Origin: Candidatus Propionivibrio dominans
GTDB taxonomy: Bacteria; Pseudomonadota; Gammaproteobacteria; Burkholderiales; Rhodocyclaceae
Reading direction: 5' to 3'
Assembly: GCA_016709335.1 (NCBI GenBank)
Contig: JADJNC010000016.1
Coordinates: 1-64,000 of the forward strand
DNA: 64,000 nucleotides
The notes under the pieces were generated by a model that was given only the letters and a program-made list of their open reading frames with translations, made no database searches and had not been told where the DNA came from. Each line of letters opens with the position of its first letter. The first letter of the stretch is position 1. This document shows positions 7,489 through 14,240 of the stretch, one piece after another. Position numbers and translations under genes: made by a program.

Positions 7489-7571
7489 CCTGACAAGGGG
7501 GGTTGAGGGGTTGCTGTGGGGGTATTTTAAGCTTTTTAAAACCCAACCCCCGGCCCCTTGTCAGGGGGAGT
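7489..7571. repeat. Inverted repeat CCCCTGACAAGGGG / CCCCTTGTCAGGGG
   Basis: Two complementary blocks flank a segment ending in TTTTAAGCTTTTTAAAA. The same CCCCTTGTCAGGGG block recurs at 9120-9135 and 10935-10950, so it is another dispersed hairpin family in this region. Confidence 0.6.
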
Positions 7572-7620
7572 TGGTGGGGTGGACTTTGTCGGGGTGGATT
7601 GGGCGTCGTGGCTCCCAGAC

Positions 7621-7654
7621 GTCGGGTTACGGCCTGTGGCCTAACCCGACCTAC
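7621..7654 (+). repeat. Palindromic MITE right end, copy 5
   Basis: Complete palindrome with arms GTCGGGTTA/TAACCCGAC, the GGCCTGTGGCC core and CTAC edge, between the HEPN/MNT operon and the following HepT/MNT operon. Confidence 0.9.
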
Positions 7655-7733
7655 GTTGCTAACTATCATCCGACAATGAAACTGTTGCGGTAAAGCACCG
7701 ATGCATACTCGCTTGCGCGATATGGAGGCCTCA

Positions 7734-8090
7734 TTAAATGCCTTTTTTCCGGAGACTATCAATGAGTTCTGGCATGTAAGTTTTCACCGTATCCCACACC
7801 ATATCGAAATCGGTTTCCTCGTAGCCATGGGCCATACGGTGACGCATGCCTCTCATAGCCTTCCATGGAATATCAGCGTAACCAACGGTAAGCTCTTCGC
7901 CGAGAAGCTCCAGCAGTTTTGCCGAATTCTCCCCGATAACAAGGATGTTCATGCATACCGCATCTTGTGTTTTGCTGTCTTCGAGAAAATCCTCTTTCGA
8001 CAAACCTTCAACTTAGCTTTCGGCAAGCAATGCTGCCGACAAAATGCGATGAAGACTTTTCTTCAGCCGATCGCCATTCGGGGGTGTCAT
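7734..8090 (-). pseudogene. HepT-like HEPN toxin interrupted by a stop codon
   Basis: Reading from ATG 8090 (overlapping the MNT stop as ATGA) gives MTPPNGDRLKKSLHRILSAA, then LLAES, then TAA at 8013-8015, and continues in the same frame as VEGLSKEDFLEDSKTQDAV to a normal end. The catalytic motif RHRMAHGY (RX4HXY) is intact downstream. In HepT proteins this position usually holds a tyrosine-like residue, so one base change (TAT or TAC to TAA) explains the stop. A truncated product could start at TTG 8003. Confidence 0.82.
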
Positions 8091-8383
8091 ACTGGCCTGG
8101 CTTCTCGAAGAACAAGCTCCCGAAAGCTCAACGGCAATTCTTTTGGGGTCAATACATCAACCGAAATACCAAGCGATTCTTCCAGTTCATCCTGAATAGC
8201 CCCGAGGTCAATCAGCGTAGCGCCCGGCAAGGGGTCAATCAGCAAATCCAGATCACTACCTTCCGTATCGGTCCCATGCAGAACCGAGCCGAAAATACGC
8301 GGATTGCTTGAGCGATGACTAAAAACGATGTGCCGAATCAACTCCCTGTTCTGGCTCAATACCACCGAAGGTCTTGTATTCAT
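8087..8383 (-). CDS. MNT-type nucleotidyltransferase antitoxin
   Basis: 98 residues. GSVLHGTDTEGSDLDLLID (residues 31-49) is the GSX10DXD nucleotidyltransferase motif. It is followed by GATLIDLGAIQDELEESLG and VDVLTPKELP, the standard MNT order. It lies upstream of the interrupted hepT frame with a 4-base overlap. The antitoxin is intact while the toxin is broken. Confidence 0.9.
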   Translation of the reverse strand: MNTRPSVVLSQNRELIRHIVFSHRSSNPRIFGSVLHGTDTEGSDLDLLIDPLPGATLIDLGAIQDELEESLGISVDVLTPKELPLSFRELVLREARPV

Positions 8384-8485
8384 GCTTTTCTCCTTGCGTT
8401 ACAACTGCCATGCACCCAATGGTATCAAGTTGGCTGTGTTGGCGGTAACTTGCTTGGAGATTATCGTGTAGGCATCACCACACTT

Positions 8486-8555
8486 ATAACCCGACGGCAG
8501 TGCATGCTGCATCCGACGATTGTCGGGTTACGGCCTGCGGCCTAACCCGACCTAC
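8486..8555 (+). repeat. MITE copy 6 (right 70 bp)
   Basis: TAACCCGACGGCAGTGCATG, then CCGACGATT, then the full right-end palindrome. It matches the right part of the element at 10764-10880. Confidence 0.88.
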
Positions 8556-8610
8556 ATTGCTGCCGTGATGGAGTTCAAAATTTTTTGGCTGCGGTGTTTT
8601 TTTTATTAGA

Positions 8611-8718
8611 ATGGGCCTCATGAATTTGAAGATTATCGGCTCTATCGAACACGTTGAGACTATTGCCGAGGGCAATGGGATTGGTAAGGTTAAATTGAAG
8701 GTGAAAAAATGGATATGA
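8611..8718 (+). CDS. Small protein upstream of 8715-8939, function unknown
   Basis: 35 residues: MNLKIIGSIEHVETIAEGNG, then IGKVKLKVKKWI. The GIGK-x-K-x-KVKK ending resembles the C-terminus of small proteins (EAHGIGKxxIKIKR) that often sit directly upstream of the family encoded by the next gene. The stop overlaps the next ATG as ATGA (8715-8718). It may be a shortened form of the usual longer upstream partner. Confidence 0.45.
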   Translation: MGLMNLKIIGSIEHVETIAEGNGIGKVKLKVKKWI

Positions 8719-8939
8719 GATTTTTGGTCTGTGTTTCTCGCGAAGGGTGTGGAGACTTTTCAACCAGCGACCTGACGCTAGGTCGTCTCTACGAAGCCAT
8801 TGAACCGGAGGATCCTCACGGGATGGTAAGGGTAATTGATGATTCCGGTGAAGACTATCTGTACCCGGCAGATCTTTTTGAGTCCGTTGAGGTTCAGGCT
8901 TCTACTGCAGAGCGTCTTCACAACCTGTTAGCCGCGTAA
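8715..8939 (+). CDS. Small conserved protein of unknown function
   Basis: 74 residues: FLVCVSREGCGDFSTSDLTL, then GRLYEAIEPEDPHGMVRVID and DSGEDYLYPADLFESVEV. The G-RVIDeSGEDYLyP-lF pattern is shared by a widespread family of about 70 residues in accessory regions of proteobacteria and cyanobacteria. I know no assigned function. Coupling to the small upstream frame suggests a two-gene unit like the surrounding TA modules. ATG 8709 is an alternative start. A strong terminator follows at 8969. Confidence 0.7.
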   Translation: MRFLVCVSREGCGDFSTSDLTLGRLYEAIEPEDPHGMVRVIDDSGEDYLYPADLFESVEVQASTAERLHNLLAA

Positions 8940-8968
8940 AGCGAAACCGCGACAACAGCACATTCAAT

Positions 8969-8992
8969 GGCCGGAACTTCCGGCCTTTTTTT
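8969..8992 (+). terminator. Rho-independent terminator
   Basis: GGCCGGA / TCCGGCC perfect 7-bp stem with an ACT loop and seven T residues. Confidence 0.92.
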
Positions 8993-9024
8993 CAGGTACT
9001 ACTTTAGCGCTCTCCGCCGCGTGC

Positions 9025-9117
9025 TGGACGCCGGCCGAGACCTTCGAGATGGGGATTCGCAAGGCGGTGCTGTGGTATCTGGAGAGCCAGTCGTGGGTGG
9101 CGAATGTTAAACCCTCC
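9025..9117 (+). pseudogene. 3' scrap of an rmlB-like dehydratase gene
   Basis: The frame beginning at 9025 reads WTPAETFEMGIRKAVLWYLE, then SQSWVANV. This matches the conserved C-terminal segment of dTDP-glucose 4,6-dehydratases (GWxPAETFExGIRKTVxWYL..). The gene body is absent. With the 5' stub at 3015 it appears to mark the two ends of one gene that lost its middle and received inserted modules. A shorter copy of this tail is at 10884. Confidence 0.78.
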
Positions 9118-9240
9118 CCGGCCCTCCCCTTGTCAGGGGGAGTTGGTGGGGCGGATGGGGTAGGCTGGATGGCTTCAACAACGACTGTAAATGCAGTAGT
9201 ATCATGTAATTCCTGAAGTATGTACTTACAAATTACACTA

Positions 9241-10476
9241 ATGATCTCTCGGCACATTCAATCCCATCTTGAAACACTTTTGGCTCACTTCCCCTGCGTC
9301 GTGCTAACGGGGGTCAGGCAGTGCGGCAAAACGACGTTGCTGGGTACGCTCCCCGGCGAATGGCAGCGCTTTGACATGGAAAATTCAATGGACCGCCAGC
9401 AATTGCTGGCCGATCCCGATCTTTTCTTCCGCTTGCATGCCGACAAGGTGGTGATTGACGAGGCGCAATTGGCGCCTCCTTTGTTCTCTGCGTTGCGCGT
9501 GGCCATTGATCGGGACCGTTCATTGAAGGGACGGTTTTTATTGTCAGGGTCCAGTTCACCGGAGTTGGTGAAGCAGATATCGGAAAGTCTGGCAGGGCGT
9601 GTGGCACGTCTGGAAATGGCCCCATTGAGCTTGTCAGAGGCATGGCAAGTCCCGCCATCACGCCTTTACCCCCTGTTGGCCGAGGGCGCGACGATTGAGA
9701 GTATCCAGGTCGCCGCAACTGCACGTTTGTCGGTGTTGGAGGTTCGCGACTACTGGTTTCAGGGTGGCTACCCCGAGCCCTGGCTGAGCGAGAACGAGGC
9801 TTTCCGCAGCCTGTGGTACCACCACTATATCGACGCCTATCTGCTGAGAGACATTGGTGCCTTGTTCCCCAATCTGAATCGTGATCGCTACCGGCAATTT
9901 ATCGCGCTGCTCAGTCAGCATTCAGGGAACATTATCAATAATGCGGACATCGCCAGAACGCTCGGGGTGAGCGAGCCCACCGTACGAGACTGGTTGGGGA
10001 TCGCCCACGATACATTCCTGTGGCGACACATTCCGGCGTGGAATCGCTCGCCAGCAAAGCAATTGGTCAGGCATCCCAAGGGGTTCTTGCGGGATAGCGG
10101 CCTTTTGCACCGGCTTTTAAGAATCCAGGATCACACCATGCTCGCCACCCATCCTGTTGTTGGTAAGTCCTGGGAAGGCATGGTCGTTGAAACCTTGTTG
10201 AGAGGCTTCGAAAATGCCGGTATTGATGTGGAGCCCTTTCATTACCGAACACGCGGCGGCGCGGAGATTGATCTGCTTCTGGAAGGTCAGTTTGGCAGTT
10301 CGCACCTCCTGCCAGTGGAAATCAAACTGGCGCAGCAGTCGGATAAACGTTCATTACGTTCGATCTCCGAGTTTGTGGCAAGCCATAACTGCCCTCTGGG
10401 CCTGGTCATCAATAACGATGAACGCCCGCGCTGGCTGGATGAACGCATCCTCGCCATTCCGGCGGCCAGCCTTTGA
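9241..10476 (+). CDS. AAA-family ATPase with DUF4143 C-terminal domain
   Basis: 411 residues from the ATG at 9241 (MISRHIQSHLETLLAHFPCV is the family-typical start; ATG 9220 is also in frame). The Walker A motif GVRQCGKTT is at residues 22-30. VVIDEAQLAP near residue 72 is Walker B with the family's DEAQ. FLLSGSSSPELV is sensor I. The C-terminal half contains the DUF4143 region with YRTRGGAEIDLLLEG and VEIKLA, reminiscent of a degenerate PD-(D/E)XK fold. These ATPases are common in accessory DNA; their cellular role is not established. The gene 3' end is duplicated at 3063. Confidence 0.9.
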   Translation: MISRHIQSHLETLLAHFPCVVLTGVRQCGKTTLLGTLPGEWQRFDMENSMDRQQLLADPDLFFRLHADKVVIDEAQLAPPLFSALRVAIDRDRSLKGRFLLSGSSSPELVKQISESLAGRVARLEMAPLSLSEAWQVPPSRLYPLLAEGATIESIQVAATARLSVLEVRDYWFQGGYPEPWLSENEAFRSLWYHHYIDAYLLRDIGALFPNLNRDRYRQFIALLSQHSGNIINNADIARTLGVSEPTVRDWLGIAHDTFLWRHIPAWNRSPAKQLVRHPKGFLRDSGLLHRLLRIQDHTMLATHPVVGKSWEGMVVETLLRGFENAGIDVEPFHYRTRGGAEIDLLLEGQFGSSHLLPVEIKLAQQSDKRSLRSISEFVASHNCPLGLVINNDERPRWLDERILAIPAASL

Positions 10477-10540
10477 GGGTAAAGACAGAGCGGTAAAGCC
10501 GGCAATCCGGCTTTGTTGCAATGTTACGTCAAGTGTGCAT
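10464..10540 (+). repeat. ATPase-gene 3' end segment shared with 3063-3138
   Basis: See 3063-3138. The segment covers the last codons of the ATPase gene and the spacer up to CAAGTGTGCAT. Here it is followed by truncated nucleotidyltransferase copy E, while at 3138 it is followed by the MazEF module. Confidence 0.8.
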
Positions 10541-10549
10541 CCGCAGCGA

Positions 10550-10702
10550 CGCAGCGTGCTCTTCGAATACACGCGTATCGGCGATGGCATGGAGTTCCTG
10601 GAGATGATCGTTTCGCCGCGTTATTGCGTCGATCGTGCCGGCGAGACGAGCTATGTGGGGGATGACCGCTGCAAATTGCGCTGGGGGGATGCGCGGGGGT
10701 AG
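10550..10702 (+). pseudogene. Truncated nucleotidyltransferase copy E (last 50 codons)
   Basis: CGCAGCGTGCTCTTCGAATA onward matches 2599-2751 of the intact gene, ending at the same GGGGGTAG. The frame gives SVLFEYTRIGDGMEFLEMIV and the shared C-terminus. Confidence 0.88.
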
Positions 10703-10763
10703 TTTGTTTCTGGCTGACCGTCTTGAATTTGACGTTCCGACTACATCGAGAGAGTCGTAGGTC

Positions 10764-10880
10764 GTAGGTCGGGTTAGCGTAGCGTCCCCAAAGAGGATTT
10801 GCTTCGCAGCATAACCCGACGGCAATGTACGCCGCAGCCGACGATTGTCGGGTTACGGCCTGTGGCCTAACCCGACCTAC
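10764..10880 (+). mobile_element. Full-length 117-bp MITE with terminal inverted repeats
   Basis: It begins GTAGGTCGGGTTAG and ends CTAACCCGACCTAC, exact 14-bp inverted repeats. The interior contains GCGTCCCCAAAGAGGATTTG, GCATAACCCGACGGCAATG and the right-end palindrome found in the other copies. It contains no ORF. A partial inverted relative is at 39137-39190. No transposase for it is visible in the window. Confidence 0.82.
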
Positions 10881-10883
10881 ATT

Positions 10884-10925
10884 GCTGTGGTATCTGGAGA
10901 ACCAGTCGTGGGTGGCGAATGTTAA
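10884..10925 (+). pseudogene. Shorter copy of the rmlB-like tail
   Basis: GCTGTGGTATCTGGAGAACC to GGTGGCGAATGTT matches 9072-9112 with one or two differences. It follows the MITE directly and is followed by the CCCCTTGTCAGGGG hairpin family. Confidence 0.7.
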
Positions 10926-11140
10926 ACCCCTCCCCAGCCCTCCCCTTGTCAGGGGAGGGTGAGAACCGGTGCTCCTCCCCCGACAAGGGGAGGTCGGGAG
11001 GGGTTGCAGGCGGTGGATTTCATCCTCGCGGGTGGCGCCGGTCGCCATGACGGTCAGGGCTACGTAGCGCGGTGTGCCTGGGTCACCCTGGTACCAAAGG
11101 TGCGGTCGGACTTGATTTAGTCGGTACGTCAGATTAGAGT

Positions 11141-11170
11141 ATGTGTATAAAACGCAGAAAGGATACACAT
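11141..11170 (+). promoter_or_regulatory. Candidate VapBC operator
   Basis: ATGTGTAT (11141-11148) and ATACACAT (11163-11170) form an inverted repeat that spans the ribosome binding site and ends next to the vapB start codon, the usual place for VapBC autoregulation. Confidence 0.5.
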
Positions 11171-11171
11171 C

Positions 11172-11366
11172 ATGCGCACAAACATTGAAATTGATGACAA
11201 GTTGATGGCGGATGCCCTTGCGGCGACCGGGTTGAAGACCAAACGGGAGGCGGTTGAACTTGGCTTGAAGACAGTGCTGAAGCTGAAGCAACAGGAAGAG
11301 TTTCGTCAGTTCAGAGGGAAGCTCAACTGGCAGGGCAATCTCGACGAGATGCGCCGCGACCAATGA
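11172..11366 (+). CDS. vapB: VapB-type antitoxin
   Basis: 64 residues: MRTNIEIDDKLMADALAATG, then LKTKREAVELGLKTVLKLK. This is the ribbon-helix-helix VapB type (DUF2191-like), with the DNA-binding strand first and a C-terminal toxin-binding tail (FRGKLNWQGNLDEMRRD). The stop overlaps the vapC start as ATGA. Confidence 0.92.
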   Translation: MRTNIEIDDKLMADALAATGLKTKREAVELGLKTVLKLKQQEEFRQFRGKLNWQGNLDEMRRDQ

Positions 11367-11767
11367 TATTAGTCGATTCGAGTGTCTGGATTGACTATTT
11401 CAGGGGTGTGGATTCACCGCAAACCGATAGGCTTGACTCATTGTTGGGGAACGAGCTTCTGCTAACGGGCGACCTTATTGTTGCCGAAGTTCTGCAAGGA
11501 TTTCAGCCAGAGGCAGAATTCAATAAGGCAATGCGCTTGATGACAGGGAATTTGGCTGTCGTCTCCCTCGTCGGGCCTGAAAACGCAATTCAAGCCGCCA
11601 GAAACTATCGGCAATTGCGAGCAAACGGTGTCACTGTTCGTAAAACCATAGATACGTTGATTGCGACTTATTGCATCGAGAACAACCATGTTCTGCTGTT
11701 CAGCGACCGGGATTTCAATCCGTTTGTGGACTACCTTGGCTTACGCTCGGCGCTATGCGATGACTAG
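11363..11767 (+). CDS. vapC: VapC PIN-domain ribonuclease toxin
   Basis: 134 residues. PIN acidic residues are visible as VDSSVWIDY (D5), the E of VAEVLQG near residue 40, and KTIDTLIATYC and FSDRDFNPF in the C-terminal half. VapC toxins cut tRNA or rRNA. It is coupled to VapB and is the last module before the tRNA-Met island, followed by MITE copy 8. Confidence 0.93.
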   Translation: MILVDSSVWIDYFRGVDSPQTDRLDSLLGNELLLTGDLIVAEVLQGFQPEAEFNKAMRLMTGNLAVVSLVGPENAIQAARNYRQLRANGVTVRKTIDTLIATYCIENNHVLLFSDRDFNPFVDYLGLRSALCDD

Positions 11768-11836
11768 CCGCCTGTGTATCGGCGACTCAGTGGTGTGTGA
11801 GTTGGTGGGGTGGCTGGGCTATTGGTGCTTCGAAAC

Positions 11837-11870
11837 GTCGGGTTACGGCCTGCGGCCTGACCCGACCTAC
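11837..11870 (+). repeat. Palindromic MITE right end, copy 8
   Basis: Arms GTCGGGTTA and TGACCCGAC around GGCCTGCGGCC, ending CTAC. It lies between vapC and the island attachment repeat. Confidence 0.88.
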
Positions 11871-11938
11871 GGGAACTACACGAACGCCATGAAGCAAAAA
11901 GCCAACTCCGGGGAAGTGGCCTAAGTGCTTGTTAATGA

Positions 11939-11986
11939 TGGTGGTGATGGGCAGAATTGAACTGCCGACCTATGGGTTATGAATCC
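11939..11986. repeat. Left attachment repeat of the tRNA-Met island
   Basis: A 48-bp direct repeat identical to 20835-20882. It runs from TGGTGGTGATGGGCAG to GGTTATGAATCC, the 3' half of the tRNA-Met gene from the anticodon loop to the encoded CCA. The flanking bases differ from those at the right copy. Confidence 0.93.
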
Positions 11987-12149
11987 TACAAAGATATAGT
12001 TTATTAGTGTTGATTGATATTCGCTATACCGCCAGAAACCATTGCATTTGCTGGCTTTAAGGATAGTTGCTCATTTCCTTGTATTGTTCCGTGTTGATAG
12101 ATATACTTCAAAACGGGTTACATAGCGGTTACACGGAAAGGGGCAAGAG

Positions 12150-13496
12150 ATGGCAAAGGTTAAATTCACGGCTGGCCGGGTAGCGGGTTTCAAGTGCGAA
12201 CCGGGCAAGAATCAATCCTTCCTTTGGTGCGATACCGTGCCCGGTCTGGCAGTTCGAGCAACGGGCAACGGGGCGAAGGCTTACATTTTTCAGCGCAAGG
12301 TGGCCGGGCAAACCATGCGCGTAACTATCGGCTCAGTTCAAGCCTGGGGCATAGATGCCGCGCAAGAAGAAGCCCGCACCCTGCAAAAACAGATTGACCA
12401 TGACGACGATCCGCGCCAGGTGAAGGCCGAGAAGCTGGCCGCAACGGAAGCCAAGCGGGAAGATGCCCGCAACGCTGAAGCGCCGGCAATGGAAGCGGGG
12501 ACAATCTACATTGCAACCCGGCAAGCGAAATGGAGCGCGAGCCACCGCAAAGACCATGCGACGGTCAGCCAGACCGGGGGCGAAATCCGGACAAGGGGAA
12601 GGCGCAAGGGCGAGGCAGGGATAACGCAACCGGGCGCACTGGTGCCGCTGCTGGCCCTGCCGCTGGCGAAGATTGACGCCGACCAAGTACGGGCATGGCT
12701 GAGGGATGAAGCACTGACCCGCCCCACGCATGCACGGCTGGCTTTCGGCCTGTTGCGTGCCTTCCTGAACTGGTGCGCCGACCGGCCAGAGTACCGCGCC
12801 AACGTGCACGTCAACGCCTGCGCTTCACGCCTGACACGCGATGAACTGCCGAAGAAGGCCGCGAAGGATGATTGCCTGCAACGTGAGCAGTTGCCGCTCT
12901 GGTTCGAGCATGTACGCAAGTTGGCAAACCCTGTGCATTCTGCCTATCTGCAAACCCTGCTATTGACTGGTGCGAGGCGTGAAGAACTGGCCGGCCTGAA
13001 ATGGGCTGACGTAGATTTCCAGTGGAACAGCCTGACCATCAAGGACAAGGTTGAAGGGAGCCGCACAATTCCGCTGACGCCCTTTGTTGCCTCGCTGCTG
13101 GCCGCGCTGCCGCGCCGAACGATGGAGCGAAACGGCGAGACAGTTTCCAACCCTTGGGTATTCTCAAGCCCTACCGCCGCCTCTGGCCGGCTCATGGAAC
13201 CGCGCATAGGGCACAACAAGGCATTGACCGCTGCCGGCCTGCCTGCGCTGACCCTGCACGGCTTGCGCCGTTCCTTTGGTACGCTGTCCGAGTGGTGCGA
13301 AGTGCCTGCCGGGGTAGTCGCTCAACTCATGGGGCACAAACCGAGCGCGACCGCAGAGAAGCATTACCGCCGCCGCCCGCTCGACCTGTTGCGCCAGTGG
13401 CACGTCAAAATCGAGGCGTGGATTCTCGAACAGGCCGGTATCGACTTCGTGCCAGAGAAGGCAGGATTGCTACTGGTGAAGAATACCGCCGCTTGA
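12150..13496 (+). CDS. int: Tyrosine recombinase / phage integrase
   Basis: 448 residues. The N-terminal DUF4102-like arm-binding domain (AKVKFTAGRVAGFKCEPGKN onward) is followed by a core-binding domain and a catalytic domain. Catalytic residues are seen as ARREELAGLKW (first Arg near 275), LHGLRRSF (His-x-x-Arg near 370) and KHYRRRP (Tyr near 405). It lies 160 bp inside the left attachment repeat and should catalyse integration into and excision from the tRNA-Met gene. Confidence 0.95.
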   Translation: MAKVKFTAGRVAGFKCEPGKNQSFLWCDTVPGLAVRATGNGAKAYIFQRKVAGQTMRVTIGSVQAWGIDAAQEEARTLQKQIDHDDDPRQVKAEKLAATEAKREDARNAEAPAMEAGTIYIATRQAKWSASHRKDHATVSQTGGEIRTRGRRKGEAGITQPGALVPLLALPLAKIDADQVRAWLRDEALTRPTHARLAFGLLRAFLNWCADRPEYRANVHVNACASRLTRDELPKKAAKDDCLQREQLPLWFEHVRKLANPVHSAYLQTLLLTGARREELAGLKWADVDFQWNSLTIKDKVEGSRTIPLTPFVASLLAALPRRTMERNGETVSNPWVFSSPTAASGRLMEPRIGHNKALTAAGLPALTLHGLRRSFGTLSEWCEVPAGVVAQLMGHKPSATAEKHYRRRPLDLLRQWHVKIEAWILEQAGIDFVPEKAGLLLVKNTAA

Positions 13497-13527
13497 TCTT
13501 CGTAATGCTACGCTATACACTCAGACC

Positions 13528-13806
13528 ATGATAAAGAGTTTCCAGCACAAAGGGCTGAAAGGCTTTTTCGAGACAGGCAGCAAGGCAGGCATTCAGCCAC
13601 ACCATGCCCCCAAACTTCAGCGCCAATTGTCGCGCTTGGATGCAGCGAAAAGGCCGGATGATATGAATTTGCCGGGATGGAACCTGCACGGGCTATCTGG
13701 CGACCTTGCCGAGCATTACTCGGTGCAGGTCAATGGCAACTGGCGCATGACCTTCACTTTCGAGAACGGTGACGCCGTGCTGGTCGATTATCAGGACTAC
13801 CACTGA
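13528..13806 (+). CDS. higB: HigB-type mRNA interferase toxin
   Basis: 92 residues: IKSFQHKGLKGFFETGSKAG, then MNLPGWNLHGLSGDLAEHYS and VQVNGNWRMTFTFENGDAVL. This is the HigB/RelE pattern LhgL-G...ysi-VNg-WRi.F. It precedes its antitoxin, the usual order for higBA. It cleaves ribosome-bound mRNA in characterised members. In this island it probably stabilises inheritance. Confidence 0.93.
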   Translation: MIKSFQHKGLKGFFETGSKAGIQPHHAPKLQRQLSRLDAAKRPDDMNLPGWNLHGLSGDLAEHYSVQVNGNWRMTFTFENGDAVLVDYQDYH

Positions 13807-13818
13807 GAGGAATTTGAT

Positions 13819-14133
13819 ATGAGCAGAATGTTTAACCCGCCCCACCCCGGCGCAACCTTGAAGGAGGATGTGCTACCGGCCCTGAAACTATCCGTAACCG
13901 ACGCCGCAAAGCAACTAGGCGTAACCCGTGCCGCCTTATCCCGTGTGCTTAACGAGCGTGCCGCCATATCCCCGGCAATGGCCCTGCGAATTGAAGGCTG
14001 GTTAGGCTTGGAGAACGGAGGTCATGCTGATGTGTGGATTGCACAGCAGGCAGAATACGACCTTTGGCAAGTACGCAAGGCGGGTATGCCGAAGGTGCAA
14101 CGGGCGACGGTGCCAAGCACAACCGCCGCCTGA
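13819..14133 (+). CDS. higA: HigA-type antitoxin (XRE family)
   Basis: 104 residues. The N-terminal PPHPGATLKEDVLPAL is characteristic of HigA, and the helix-turn-helix is SVTDAAKQLGVTRAALSRVL (residues about 30-49). It starts 12 bp after higB with an AGGAATTT ribosome binding site. It represses the operon and neutralises HigB. Confidence 0.94.
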   Translation: MSRMFNPPHPGATLKEDVLPALKLSVTDAAKQLGVTRAALSRVLNERAAISPAMALRIEGWLGLENGGHADVWIAQQAEYDLWQVRKAGMPKVQRATVPSTTAA

Positions 14134-14240
14134 CCGTTTAAAGCCGCGCCTAGTTTCGGCCTAATTACCCGGAACGAACAGCAAGCCCCTTCACTTGCTT
14201 GGCGCGGCCCCTGATTGAAGGGTGTTTGAAGGAACACGAT

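Noticed and set aside
11007..11100. Possible gene fragment on the minus strand (HLWYQGDPGTPRYVALTVMA)
   Set aside because: Looks like real protein sequence but is only about 35 codons, without start or stop of its own, and I cannot name the family. It is left as an unassigned remnant.
445..11870. Chromosomal integron (attC array)
   Set aside because: The recurring palindrome has terminal inverted repeats of a MITE and lacks recognisable attC R-box ends (GTTRRRY). No integron integrase is present and modules occur in both orientations.
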